From: Xenorhabdus cabanillasii
GTDB lineage: Bacteria > Pseudomonadota > Gammaproteobacteria > Enterobacterales > Enterobacteriaceae
Reading direction: 5' to 3'
NCBI RefSeq assembly: GCF_003386665.1
Contig: NZ_QTUB01000001.1
Location: 930,001 to 994,000 of the forward strand
Length of the DNA stretch: 64,000 nt
Shown here: positions 48,755 to 57,920 of the stretch, piece after piece
Position numbering within the stretch: position 1 is the stretch's first letter
How the letters are laid out: each line of letters begins with the position of its first letter
Program-made: the position numbers and the translations under genes
The notes under the pieces: generated by a model
What the model saw: the letters and a program-made list of their open reading frames with translations, nothing else
What the model was told of the DNA's origin: nothing
The model's database searches: none

Positions 48755-49558
48755 TTAAACAAAGTGACAGCTGACAGAACCCAATACGCCATAATCCACA
48801 TGAAATGTATCTCCCTTACGGGCAGGGACGGGGCGGGTGAAAGAGCCACTAAGAATGATCTGACCAGCTTCAAGTTGAGTACCATGCGAAGCCAATTTAT
48901 TAGCCAGCCATGCGACTCCATTGGCAGGATGATCAAGAACCGCCGCAGCGACACCTGATTCCTCGACGATACCATTACGATAGAGTAGGGCGCTGACCCA
49001 TCGCAAATCCAATTCATCGGGTTTGATGGGACGTCCACCCATAATGACGCCACCATTGGCTGCATTATCAGAAATCGTATCCAGCACTTTGCGCGGACGC
49101 TGGGTTTCGGGATCAATGTTGTGACAGCGGGCATCGATCAGTTCTAATGTCGGAATGACGTAATCTGTCGCATTGTAAACATCAAACAACGTACAGTTTG
49201 GGCCGGGCAGCGGTTTTGCCAGCACAAATGCCAGTTCAACCTCAATACGCGGCACAATAAAACGTTCGTAAGGAATATCACTGCCTACCTGAAAAAACAT
49301 ATCATCCAGCAGTGCGCCATAGTCCGGTTCATCAATTTGCGAACTGGCCTGCATAGCTTTGGAAGTCAGACCGATTTTATGCCCCTTCAACACCCGACCT
49401 TCGGCAATTTTCATACCGACCCATTCACGTTGAATGGCATACGCATCCTCAATGGTTATTTCCGGATAATCCAATGAGATTTGGCGGATCTGCTTACGGT
49501 CTTTTTCTGCCTGGTGTAAACGGCGCGCAACCTGTGATACGACTTCTTGTTGTAGCAT
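48755..49558 (-). CDS. hpaH: 2-oxo-hept-3-ene-1,7-dioate hydratase
   Basis: Hydratase of the homoprotocatechuate meta-cleavage pathway. 267 residues. Markers GHKIGLTSKAMQ, EVELAFVLAKPLPGPNC and GGVIMGGRPI. AGGAG lies 10 nt before the ATG, slightly far. Follows the GabD-like gene by 21 nt. Confidence 0.96.
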   Translation of the reverse strand: MLQQEVVSQVARRLHQAEKDRKQIRQISLDYPEITIEDAYAIQREWVGMKIAEGRVLKGHKIGLTSKAMQASSQIDEPDYGALLDDMFFQVGSDIPYERFIVPRIEVELAFVLAKPLPGPNCTLFDVYNATDYVIPTLELIDARCHNIDPETQRPRKVLDTISDNAANGGVIMGGRPIKPDELDLRWVSALLYRNGIVEESGVAAAVLDHPANGVAWLANKLASHGTQLEAGQIILSGSFTRPVPARKGDTFHVDYGVLGSVSCHFV

Positions 49559-49579
49559 AGTATGTTGAACTCCTTTGGT

Positions 49580-51052
49580 TTATAACCCTCCGAAGCAGAG
49601 GTATTTCACTTCCAGATAGTCTTCTATACCGTAACGTGAACCTTCACGTCCCAAGCCAGACTGTTTTATGCCTCCGAATGGCACAACTTCGTTAGAAATC
49701 AAACCTTCGTTAATACCGACCATGCCGCTTTCCAGGGCTTCCGCCACCCGATAGATCCTGCCAAGATCGCGGGAGTAAAAGTAAGCGGCCAGACCAAATT
49801 CCGTATTGTTGGCAAGGCGGATAGCTTCTTCTTCATTACGGAATTTGAATAGGGCGGCCAAAGGGCCGAATGTTTCTTCATGAGTGATTAGCATTGTTTC
49901 GTCAACATCAGCCAGCACGGTTGGTTCGAAGAACAATCCACCCAGTTTGTGTGAGCCACCACCAGTAAGGAGTCGTGCACCACGGGAAACCGCATCATTA
50001 ACATGAGCCTGTACTTTATCTACCGCTGCCTGATTAATCAGAGGCCCTTGTTGTGAGGTGCTGTCATTAGCCGGCCCGACCCGTAGTTGTTTAACTGCCT
50101 GAGTCAGACGTTCAGCAAATGCCTCATAAATACTTTCCTGCACTAAAATCCGGTTGGCACAGATACAGGTCTGCCCGCTATTACGGAATTTTGTAGTCAT
50201 GGCACCTTCTATCGCAGCATCCAAATCGGCATCATCAAAGACGATGAAAGGTGCATTGCCACCTAATTCAAGAGAGAGTTTTTTCACCGTATCGGCACTT
50301 TGTGCCATCAGTAATTTACCTACGCGAGTTGAGCCGGTGAAAGAGAGTTTGCGCACGATAGGGCTAGAAGTCAGCACTTCACCAATGGCTTTGGCATCCA
50401 TCCCCGTGACAATGTTAAAAACACCAGCCGGAACACCCGCTTGCTCTGCCAGTGCAGCCAGTGCCAGTGCAGAAAGCGGAGTTTCTGCCGCAGGTTTCAA
50501 TACAATAGTACAACCTGCTGCCAGTGCCGGGCCGACTTTACGAGTGATCATGGCATTGGGGAAATTCCACGGCGTGATAGCCGCGACAACTCCGATAGGT
50601 TGTTTGATGGTAGAAAGACGACGTCCTGGTATCGGGGAAGGGATAGTCTCCCCATAAATCCGCTTACCTTCTTCTGCAAACCATTCGATAAAACTGGCAC
50701 CATAAGCTATTTCTCCCATTGCTTCAGCATGAGTTTTTCCTTGCTCCATACTTAACAATTCGGCCAGAGTTTTCTGGTTATCCATAATCAGATTGAACCA
50801 TTGTCTGAGTATCTGACTACGCTGTTTAGCGGTTAAAGCGCGCCATGCAGGAAGCGCGTTTTGAGCCGCTTCAATAGCGTGATGAGTTTCTGCTGCTCCC
50901 ATATCACTGACATTGGCGATGATGTCACCATTGGCAGGGTTGGTAACCGCAAAAGTTGCCTGATTATCCGCATCAACCCACTGCCCGTTAATATAAGCCT
51001 GTTGGTGCAGTAATAAGGTATCAGGTATTAAAGTATCGAAATGGTTTGTCAT
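49580..51052 (-). CDS. gabD: Succinate-semialdehyde dehydrogenase (GabD type) inside hpa operon
   Basis: NAD(P)-dependent oxidation of succinic semialdehyde to succinate. 490 residues from ATG 51052, which follows GGAGAGAGAG; the frame extends seven codons further up. Markers: TPWNFPNAMITRKVGPALAAGC, ELGGNAPFIVFDDADLD with catalytic Glu, and catalytic Cys in FRNSGQTCICANRI. HpaI releases succinic semialdehyde, so this gene closes the route to the TCA cycle. As I remember the E. coli W cluster, it has no such gene at this place. No other gab genes are present. Confidence 0.92.
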   Translation of the reverse strand: MTNHFDTLIPDTLLLHQQAYINGQWVDADNQATFAVTNPANGDIIANVSDMGAAETHHAIEAAQNALPAWRALTAKQRSQILRQWFNLIMDNQKTLAELLSMEQGKTHAEAMGEIAYGASFIEWFAEEGKRIYGETIPSPIPGRRLSTIKQPIGVVAAITPWNFPNAMITRKVGPALAAGCTIVLKPAAETPLSALALAALAEQAGVPAGVFNIVTGMDAKAIGEVLTSSPIVRKLSFTGSTRVGKLLMAQSADTVKKLSLELGGNAPFIVFDDADLDAAIEGAMTTKFRNSGQTCICANRILVQESIYEAFAERLTQAVKQLRVGPANDSTSQQGPLINQAAVDKVQAHVNDAVSRGARLLTGGGSHKLGGLFFEPTVLADVDETMLITHEETFGPLAALFKFRNEEEAIRLANNTEFGLAAYFYSRDLGRIYRVAEALESGMVGINEGLISNEVVPFGGIKQSGLGREGSRYGIEDYLEVKYLCFGGL

Positions 51053-51118
51053 GACTCTCTCTCCATTTAACAAAAGTGAACTGGATTTTCTGGATTAATT
51101 AACCTTAAGTTATGCTGT

Positions 51119-51517
51119 TCATAATGCCTGATCGTTTGTCTTAAACAGCTTATGAACGTTATTGGACTTATAATTCAGTATCGGATCAAGTTCTTCCATT
51201 GTGAAAGAGAGGCCAAGGTAACGCTGCGCCATTAAATCAGCAAAATGGGTTTTAATCAGCGAAAAAAGCATCTCCCCGACTTTCTGGCGATCTTCAAGGC
51301 TGCGTCCCGCACCGATTTTTAGTGTCATGTGAACAAAGGCATAGTCTTGTTTGCCATCCGCCATCTGCCATGTATCCAGCCAAATTGCCCGGCTGCGGAT
51401 ACCACCCAGAGGGAAAATGCCTGAATCTGCAAGAGATTGATTTACTTTGGAAAATAGTTCCGGTAAGTTGGCTTCTTTGCGAATGTTTTCGGTACATTCA
51501 GCGTAAAAATGTGGCAT
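51119..51517 (-). CDS. hpaF: 5-carboxymethyl-2-hydroxymuconate delta-isomerase
   Basis: Tautomerase-superfamily isomerase, 132 residues (126 in E. coli CHMI). The N-terminal catalytic proline follows Met: MPHFYAECTENIRKEANL. Markers FVHMTLKIGAGRS. Lies 12 nt after hpaD. Confidence 0.95.
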   Translation of the reverse strand: MPHFYAECTENIRKEANLPELFSKVNQSLADSGIFPLGGIRSRAIWLDTWQMADGKQDYAFVHMTLKIGAGRSLEDRQKVGEMLFSLIKTHFADLMAQRYLGLSFTMEELDPILNYKSNNVHKLFKTNDQAL

Positions 51518-51529
51518 GGTTAGCTCCTG

Positions 51530-52405
51530 TCAGACGGTAGTTGCCTGATGAACAGAATTTGGTAAAGGAAAAACGGCATTCACTTGTCCTGTCCCTGAGC
51601 TGGCAAATAATTCGGTAAGAAACTCGACCTTACCGTCGTATTTATCCCAACCAAGTAACCCAAGTAACATTACGGTATCGTGCATATTGCCTTCACCACG
51701 GCAGTAGTGGGCATATTCAGGCAGCATTTTGCAGAATTCCCTGAACTTGCCTTCCTTCCAAAGTTCCACGACCCGGCGATCCATTTGTTCATCAAACTCA
51801 CGGGTATAACTGTTCATTCCTTCTTCAGCACGTTGATCATCGATGAAACTGTGAGACAGCGAGCCACTTGCCAGAACTGCGATTGTACCATCATATTTTT
51901 CAATCGCTCGTAAGATAGCCGCACCTAATTTACGGCTGTCTTCAAAAGCATGAACGGTGCAAAAGGCAGAAATCGAAATCACTCTGAAATGACGGTCACT
52001 ATTCATATAGCGCATTGGAACCAATGTGCCATATTCCAGTTGCAGGCTTGGGATTTCATGTGATTGCGCGCGAACGCCCATCTTACGGGCTTCTTCTGCA
52101 ATAATTCGTCCCAGTTCGGGATTGCCGTCATACTCGTAACTCATATCGCGAATAAAGTGCGGCAATTCGTTACTGGTGTAAATACCGGAGAAATGCTCTG
52201 CGCAATTAATATGATAGGCACTGTTTACCAGCCAATGGGTATCGAACACAATGATGGTATCAACACCCAACTCTCGGCAACGTCGGCTGATCTCTTTATG
52301 CCCGTCAATTGCACTCTGTCTGCAACCGTGATGTTTGCCCGGCAATTCGGACAGGTACATAGAAGGTACATGTGTAATTTTTGCTGCTAACGCTAACTTG
52401 CCCAT
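51530..52405 (-). CDS. hpaD: Homoprotocatechuate 2,3-dioxygenase (class III extradiol)
   Basis: Iron enzyme that opens the ring of 3,4-dihydroxyphenylacetate. 291 residues (283 in E. coli). LigB-type fold: KITHVPSMYLSELPGKHHGCRQSAIDGHKEI with the metal-site histidines, FDTHWLVNSAYHI, and SGSLSHSFIDD. Between hpaE (106-nt gap) and hpaF. Confidence 0.95.
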   Translation of the reverse strand: MGKLALAAKITHVPSMYLSELPGKHHGCRQSAIDGHKEISRRCRELGVDTIIVFDTHWLVNSAYHINCAEHFSGIYTSNELPHFIRDMSYEYDGNPELGRIIAEEARKMGVRAQSHEIPSLQLEYGTLVPMRYMNSDRHFRVISISAFCTVHAFEDSRKLGAAILRAIEKYDGTIAVLASGSLSHSFIDDQRAEEGMNSYTREFDEQMDRRVVELWKEGKFREFCKMLPEYAHYCRGEGNMHDTVMLLGLLGWDKYDGKVEFLTELFASSGTGQVNAVFPLPNSVHQATTV

Positions 52406-52511
52406 AAATCCTCACTTAATATCAGGATGGTGAAACGTGGTTAACGCTGGAATTGATTACACTTTTCCCGTATCAAAAACCTCAGTCCGGGTTAAAGCTT
52501 TCAATTCTGAA

Positions 52512-53978
52512 TCAAAGCCCCCAGCGAGGAATCGAATGATTTCCCATTGAAATACAAACGTTTTTCACTTCGGCAAATACTTCAAAACTGTACTCGCCAC
52601 CTTCGCGCCCTACACCTGAAGCTTTCACGCCACCAAATGGCTGACGCAGATCGCGTACGTTCTGAGAATTGACAAATACCATGCCAGCTTCAATACCATG
52701 GGCCAATCGCAGGACTTTGCTCACATCCTGTGTCCAGATATAAGATGCCAAACCGTATTCCACGTCATTGGCCATGCGCAGCCCGTCTTCTTCGCTCTTG
52801 AATGGCAGCAGACAAGCAACAGGGCCGAAGATCTCTTCTTGCGCTATACGCATCCGGTTATCTACATCTGCCAGTACAGTCGGACGCAGGAAATGACCAT
52901 CTTTCAGGTGATCAGGCAGATCGGTGGGTTTATCCGGGCCTCCTGCCAGCAGGGTTGCTCCTTCTTCAATGCCAAGGCGGATATAACCGGAAACCTTTTC
53001 CCAATGTTGTTGACTAATCAGGCTGCCGACTTGTGTATTCAGATCCTGCGGATCACCGATACGCAGCCGATTGGCGCGTTCAGCAAAGCGCTTCACAAAT
53101 TCAGGATAGATACTTTCCTGAATAAAAATACGGGAACCTGCCGTACAACGTTCACCATTAAGCGAAAAAATCGTGAATAGAGCGGCATCTAATGCACGTT
53201 CAATATCGGCATCTTCAAAGATCAGTACCGGAGATTTTCCGCCCAGCTCCATTGAATATTTTTTCAGCCCTGCATTTTGCATAATCAGGCGGCCAGTCGC
53301 TGTTCCGCCAGTAAAAGAGACGGCACGAACATCATGATGTTTTACCAGAGCGTCCCCTGCCGTATTGCCGTAGCCCTGCACCACATTCAGCACCCCTGCT
53401 GGAATACCCGCTTCCAGAGCCAGTTCGCCTAATCGGTCGGCTGTTAGTGGCGAAAGTTCGGACATTTTCAAAACTGCGGTGTTTCCCAGCGCCAGACAAG
53501 GAGCGACTTTCCATGTAGCGGTCATAAAAGGCACATTCCACGGGGAAATCAGTGCACAAACACCCACAGGTTGGAGCAGTGTATAATTGAGCATCTTGTC
53601 ATCAACGGGATAAGTTCGCCCGTTCATCTGCTGACAAGTTTCAGCAAAGAAATCGAAATTGTGGGAAGCGCGTGGAATAAGTACATTTTGTGTCTGGTGG
53701 ATTGGCAGACCAGTATCCTTGGTTTCCATTGCAGCAATATCAGGAACATTCTGGTCGATTAACTCACCTAAACGGCGCATCAGGCGTGCACGTTCTTTCA
53801 TTGGAGTATTTGCCCATTTGGGAAAGGCTTCTTTGGCGGCGGCAACAGCCTGATCAATCTCTTCTTTTCCTCCTGAAGCAACTTCTGCCAACACATCTCC
53901 GGTTGCCGGATTTGTCGTTTCAAAATAAGTTTTGCTGCTAACGTTCTTGCCGTTGATCCAGTGGTTAACGATGGTCAT
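52512..53978 (-). CDS. hpaE: 5-carboxymethyl-2-hydroxymuconate semialdehyde dehydrogenase
   Basis: Aldehyde dehydrogenase of 488 residues. Markers PWNVPFMTATWKVAPCLALGN, catalytic Glu in MELGGKSPVLIFEDADIE, catalytic Cys in LNGERCTAGSRIF. It overlaps the hpaG2 stop by 4 nt (ATGA). Oxidises the ring-fission product. Confidence 0.96.
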   Translation of the reverse strand: MTIVNHWINGKNVSSKTYFETTNPATGDVLAEVASGGKEEIDQAVAAAKEAFPKWANTPMKERARLMRRLGELIDQNVPDIAAMETKDTGLPIHQTQNVLIPRASHNFDFFAETCQQMNGRTYPVDDKMLNYTLLQPVGVCALISPWNVPFMTATWKVAPCLALGNTAVLKMSELSPLTADRLGELALEAGIPAGVLNVVQGYGNTAGDALVKHHDVRAVSFTGGTATGRLIMQNAGLKKYSMELGGKSPVLIFEDADIERALDAALFTIFSLNGERCTAGSRIFIQESIYPEFVKRFAERANRLRIGDPQDLNTQVGSLISQQHWEKVSGYIRLGIEEGATLLAGGPDKPTDLPDHLKDGHFLRPTVLADVDNRMRIAQEEIFGPVACLLPFKSEEDGLRMANDVEYGLASYIWTQDVSKVLRLAHGIEAGMVFVNSQNVRDLRQPFGGVKASGVGREGGEYSFEVFAEVKNVCISMGNHSIPRWGL

Positions 53979-54739
53979 GATAAACTTTCCTCATATTCTT
54001 GCTGGCTGACAATATGATTTACCAAGCGTCCGATGCCTTCGATTTCCACAATAACTTCGTCTCCGGGAACGACATCGGATAGCCCTTTAGGGGTGCCTGT
54101 AGCAATCATGTCCCCCGGCTGTAACGTCATAAAGTCACTTAAGTAGGCGATCAGAAAGGGAATATCGAAGATCAAATCTGCGGTTGTACCACGCTGGCGT
54201 AGTTCACCATTGACCCAGGTGCTCAAGGTTAGGTTATGAGGATCGGCGATTTCATTTTTATCAACAATCCACGGGCCGATTGGAGTTAATGTATCGCGGC
54301 TTTTTACGCGCAGATTAGGGCGATAATAATTTTCCAGATAATCCCGGATAGCGTAATCGTTACACAGGGTATAACCTGCAACGTAATCCATCGCATCTGC
54401 TCTGGAAACCTGATGGGCAGATTTACCAATCACGACAACTAATTCTGCCTCATAATGCATATATTCCACATTGTCAGGGCGGACAGAAACCTGACGATGG
54501 CCTGTGAAACTATTGGCTGCCTTAATAAATACCAGAGGTTCTTCTGGCGGTTTAAATTCCAGTTCGGTTGCGTGATCGGCGTAATTCAGACCCAATGCGA
54601 ATAGTGTGCCATTGGCAGGGGGAAGCCACAAAACATCAAGTTCGCTGACTTTGCTACCATCGGGGAGCAACACATTTTCCTGTTCATCAACAGTGACATG
54701 AAGATCCTGGCCTTGGTAATGAATTCTGGCGTGTCTCAT
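53975..54739 (-). CDS. hpaG2: HpaG C-terminal-type subunit (decarboxylase/isomerase)
   Basis: 254 residues of the FAH fold, matching the C-terminal half of E. coli HpaG. Markers FALGLNYADHATELEFKPPEEPLVFIKA, HYEAELVVVIGK, CNDYAIRDYLENYYRPNLRVKSRDT and ATGTPKGLSDVVPGDEV. E. coli HpaG is one fused protein of about 430 residues; here the halves are separate genes overlapping by 4 nt. Together they decarboxylate and isomerise 5-oxo-pent-3-ene-1,2,5-tricarboxylate. Confidence 0.95.
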   Translation of the reverse strand: MRHARIHYQGQDLHVTVDEQENVLLPDGSKVSELDVLWLPPANGTLFALGLNYADHATELEFKPPEEPLVFIKAANSFTGHRQVSVRPDNVEYMHYEAELVVVIGKSAHQVSRADAMDYVAGYTLCNDYAIRDYLENYYRPNLRVKSRDTLTPIGPWIVDKNEIADPHNLTLSTWVNGELRQRGTTADLIFDIPFLIAYLSDFMTLQPGDMIATGTPKGLSDVVPGDEVIVEIEGIGRLVNHIVSQQEYEESLS

Positions 54740-55383
54740 GCTTGACCTCCAGCCAATACAACTGTGTTTTGTAAAGTCGGGAAGCCATCAGCGTTGATAG
54801 TAACGGTATCATTGGGATGGAAGGTAACACGCTGATGTGGTGTTCCCAGCAGAATGACATCACCTTCTTTCAAGGTGGCAAAATCACTTAATGCGGACAA
54901 AAGTTCTGACGGTGAGCGTACCAGATCTTTTGTTGACCAACGGTCAACTTCCTGACCGTTGATTTCGGTTGTGATCTCAAGTGAATCGACGTTTCTTGTA
55001 CTGATCATCTGGCCGATTGGGCAAAAGCCATCCCGGCATTTAGCTTTTATGGCGGGGCGATAAAATGACGTTTCTGGCAAGCTGACTTCATTTGCCAATG
55101 CATAACCGGCAATGTATTGCTCTGCGTCTTTAACGGAAACTTTGCGGGCGGGTTTGCCTGCCTTGTCTGTACCGATAAACAGCGCCAGCGTTGCGCCACT
55201 TTGTACAGTTTCTCCAATAGGATGGGGAACGATATCACCGGAAGCGATAACAGTGTTGCGAGGTTTGATAAACCAAATTGGAGTTTGAGGCAGTGTGTTA
55301 TAAGGTGCTTCATGAAATGCCTTGCGCCAAAAATCAAGCTGACTATTGTGGTTGAGAGCGACGGCAAAAATGGTGCCTTTCAT
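54736..55383 (-). CDS. hpaG1: HpaG N-terminal-type subunit (decarboxylase/isomerase)
   Basis: 215 residues from ATG 55383, which follows AAGGAG; matches the N-terminal half of E. coli HpaG (MKGTIFAVALNHNSQLDFW, then LANEVSLPETSFYRPAIKAKCRDGFCPIG). It lacks the C-terminal half, which is the next gene. First gene of the minus-strand hpa operon, divergent from hpaR. Confidence 0.94.
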   Translation of the reverse strand: MKGTIFAVALNHNSQLDFWRKAFHEAPYNTLPQTPIWFIKPRNTVIASGDIVPHPIGETVQSGATLALFIGTDKAGKPARKVSVKDAEQYIAGYALANEVSLPETSFYRPAIKAKCRDGFCPIGQMISTRNVDSLEITTEINGQEVDRWSTKDLVRSPSELLSALSDFATLKEGDVILLGTPHQRVTFHPNDTVTINADGFPTLQNTVVLAGGQA

Positions 55384-55778
55384 TAACAACTCCTTGAAAG
55401 CTGAGCGATGTAGAGATGTATCGCAAGAACAATTATTAATATATTAATAAACTAAGTTCTGATAACGTTCAATATGTTAAGCTAATTGTTAATTTTAATT
55501 GTGATCTCTGTAACAACATTCTGCCTGTGATTATTTTTAACACATAAAGATCAAGCCGTTATATTATCTATCAAGGTCATTTGGTATTTCATTTAACTTT
55601 TTGTTAACTTTATATGGCAAAATAATTTTATTTATTTGTTAATATTGAATTCTTTTCCCTTTGTGGATAATTATGAGCATGTTAGTCTTTTTACCGTTAA
55701 TGTTGTCTATAATCGGTAGCGTGCGCGTTCAACTTATAGAGAATTACCCGTGGTTAACTTTAAGAGTCACCTTTAATT
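55384..55778. promoter_or_regulatory. hpaG-hpaR intergenic control region
   Basis: TTATTAATATATTAATAA (55433-55450) is a perfect 18-bp palindrome about 50 nt upstream of hpaG1, well placed for a repressor such as HpaR. The half-match TGTGATCTCTGTAACA (55500-55515) resembles a CRP site (TGTGA-N6-TCACA, one mismatch); hpa promoters in E. coli W are under CRP control. No further genes in this 395-nt gap. Confidence 0.6.
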
Positions 55779-56228
55779 ATGTATGAATCCTTGACAATAG
55801 CATTGCTTCAAGCTCGGGAAACCGCGATGAGTTTTTTCCGTCCGATATTGAAGAGTTATAATCTAACTGAGCAGCAATGGCGCATTATTCGCGTACTTGC
55901 GAGTAGTCGTTCGATTGATTTTCATGATTTGGCTAATATTACCTGTATCTTACGTCCTAGCTTGACGGGTATTCTGACTCGCATGGAGCGTGATGGTCTG
56001 ATCTTTCGTTTAAAGCCTATGAATGATCAACGAAAATTATACGTTTCGCTGACTCCGGCGGGTCAGGAACTGTATGAAGAAGCAAAAGGAAAAGTTGATG
56101 AGGGTTATGAGGCAATTGAAGCTGCTTTCTCTCCAGAAAAATTAGCTCAACTTTTAGGGTTATTGGATGAATTTATTTCTATTGGCAATCGTTCTCAGGA
56201 CGATATAGATGAAAATGAAGAACAATAG
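55779..56228 (+). CDS. hpaR: MarR-family repressor of the hpa genes
   Basis: 149 residues with a winged helix: FHDLANITCILRPSLTGILTRMERDGLIFRLKPMNDQRKLYVSLT. In E. coli W HpaR represses the meta-cleavage operon until 4-HPA or homoprotocatechuate is present. Divergent from hpaG1, flanked on both sides by the same ATTAATATATTAAT palindrome. Confidence 0.94.
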   Translation: MYESLTIALLQARETAMSFFRPILKSYNLTEQQWRIIRVLASSRSIDFHDLANITCILRPSLTGILTRMERDGLIFRLKPMNDQRKLYVSLTPAGQELYEEAKGKVDEGYEAIEAAFSPEKLAQLLGLLDEFISIGNRSQDDIDENEEQ

Positions 56229-56240
56229 AGATAGATGCAT

Positions 56241-56254
56241 ATTAATATATTAAT
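56241..56254. promoter_or_regulatory. Second copy of the hpa palindrome, after hpaR
   Basis: ATTAATATATTAAT is identical to the core at 55435-55448. It lies 12 nt after the hpaR stop. Such AT-only words can arise by chance in this AT-rich DNA, but an exact 14-mer at both ends of one regulator gene is suggestive. Confidence 0.4.
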
Positions 56255-56537
56255 TAATTGATGCTTTAATGATAAGAGAAAGAGCACCGGAATAAACTGG
56301 TCGTGATTTTCTGAGTAGTTTATTGCGGTGGTTTCTCTGTTTTTTGGGAAATTGAACTAATTGTTAGAACTTATTGATTTTATTTATGGTTAATAAAATA
56401 TATTTATGTTAAAGCTTTCCTATACTATATGGAATAAATCATATCCAATATTTGAGTTGAATATGTGAATCCAAGCAAACTTTTTATTTATGATATTTAT
56501 TTTAGTTTAAACATTTTTTATCACATATTTTGTGAAA
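56255..56537. other. Spacer between convergent hpaR and MFS genes
   Basis: AT-rich, no gene supported. No strong terminator hairpin was recognised. Confidence 0.4.
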
Positions 56538-57713
56538 TTATTTTCTCAATATCCTTGTGTACGTTTTCTTATGGGCGAGGAAACCTGAAATGACGGCCAG
56601 TAACAATGCCATAGAAGCTAGTAAACTGCCAGTCAGATTGAGAGTAGAATAACTATAATTAGCTGTGATAATGACCCCGCCTAACCATGCGCCTACAGCA
56701 TTACCCAAATTAAAAAAGCCAATATTGACAGAAGAAACGAGATTAGGTGCACCGGCTTCCTGGGCTTTATCCATCACCAGACGCTGAATTGGTGATACTG
56801 TGGCAAAACCAAGTGCAGCCATAAGGAATATACTCAAACAGGCAATAAATGGATTGTCACCGGTGAGCCAGAACATAAATAAAACTAAAGCTTGTAACCC
56901 CAGAGTCCAATATAGCAATGGCATCATGGCCTTATCTGCCAGTTTTCCGCCAACAATATTGCCAAAAAAGAATCCCAACCCTAGTATTACAAGGACCCAT
57001 GTGATTGCATTTTCAGGTAATCCCGCAACATTGGTCATTAATGGTGCGATATAAGTAATAGAAGTAAAGAAAGCAGCAGGTCCCAGAACAGTGATCCCCA
57101 TAGCCAGCAGGACGTGAACATTGGTAAAAGCTAACAACTCCTTTTTGATACTGGCAGGAGCTTGTTGACTGAATTTAGGCAGTAATTTTAAGATCCCAAG
57201 TAATGCGATAACGCCGATAACTGTAATGATGGCAAACGTGACCCGCCAGGAAACCACTTTTCCTATCCATGTGCCAAGAGGTATCCCAACCAAATTAGCA
57301 AGCGTCATGCCACTGAACATAAATGCGATAGCGGTTGTCTTTTTATCTTTCGGCACCAGTTCTGCCGCAATAATCGCCCCTATCCCCATAAAAGCGCCGT
57401 GAGTCAGTGAAGCAATGATACGACCAATAATAGCCAGATAAAATGTAGGGGATAAAGTCGTCAGCATATTTCCGATAATGAATAATACCATTAACATAGC
57501 GAGCATCTTTTTTCTCTCTATGCGTCCACCCAGAATAATCAAAACGGGTGCCCCAATAAATACACCGAGTGCATAACTGGTGACCATATATCCTGCTGTG
57601 GGTATTGATATACTAAAGTCAATGGCAATTTCCGGAAGCAAACCAGCGATAATAAATTCAGTCGTGGCGATCCCAAATGTTGCTAAAGCTAGAACCCAAA
57701 TAACTGCTGGCAT
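56538..57713 (-). CDS. MFS efflux transporter (DHA1, AraJ/YdhP-like)
   Basis: 391 residues, 12 helices. N-terminal FGIATTEFIIAGLLPEIAIDFSISIPTAGYMVTSYALGV is typical of the DHA1 drug and sugar efflux family; motif A-like GGRIERKKML and helix-5 motif GMTLANLVGIPLGTWIG follow. Substrate unknown. It lies between hpa and iol loci, and neither pathway clearly needs it. Confidence 0.85.
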   Translation of the reverse strand: MPAVIWVLALATFGIATTEFIIAGLLPEIAIDFSISIPTAGYMVTSYALGVFIGAPVLIILGGRIERKKMLAMLMVLFIIGNMLTTLSPTFYLAIIGRIIASLTHGAFMGIGAIIAAELVPKDKKTTAIAFMFSGMTLANLVGIPLGTWIGKVVSWRVTFAIITVIGVIALLGILKLLPKFSQQAPASIKKELLAFTNVHVLLAMGITVLGPAAFFTSITYIAPLMTNVAGLPENAITWVLVILGLGFFFGNIVGGKLADKAMMPLLYWTLGLQALVLFMFWLTGDNPFIACLSIFLMAALGFATVSPIQRLVMDKAQEAGAPNLVSSVNIGFFNLGNAVGAWLGGVIITANYSYSTLNLTGSLLASMALLLAVISGFLAHKKTYTRILRK

Positions 57714-57866
57714 GGAGTGCTCCTGATCAGAGAATGAATAATAGGGGTATATTAAAACCAGTTATTATTATCACAGTGTGTGTTTATTTCTGAATGCGAA
57801 GAATGCCATATCAATATATTCATATAGTATTCAATTTGGAAGTAGCTGAAAAATTTTCTGTTCCAT

Positions 57867-57912
57867 CCGTCACTATATTTCAAGTTGCCACCAATAAAGC
57901 GGCAACTTGAAA
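57867..57912. repeat. REP-like palindromic element, copy B
   Basis: CCGTCACTATA precedes TTTCAAGTTGCC (57878-57889), which pairs with GGCAACTTGAAA (57901-57912). Same arm and flank as copy A at 42.93 kb (there read in the opposite sense). Lies just after the RpiR-type gene stop. Confidence 0.75.
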
Positions 57913-57920
57913 GAAATCAC

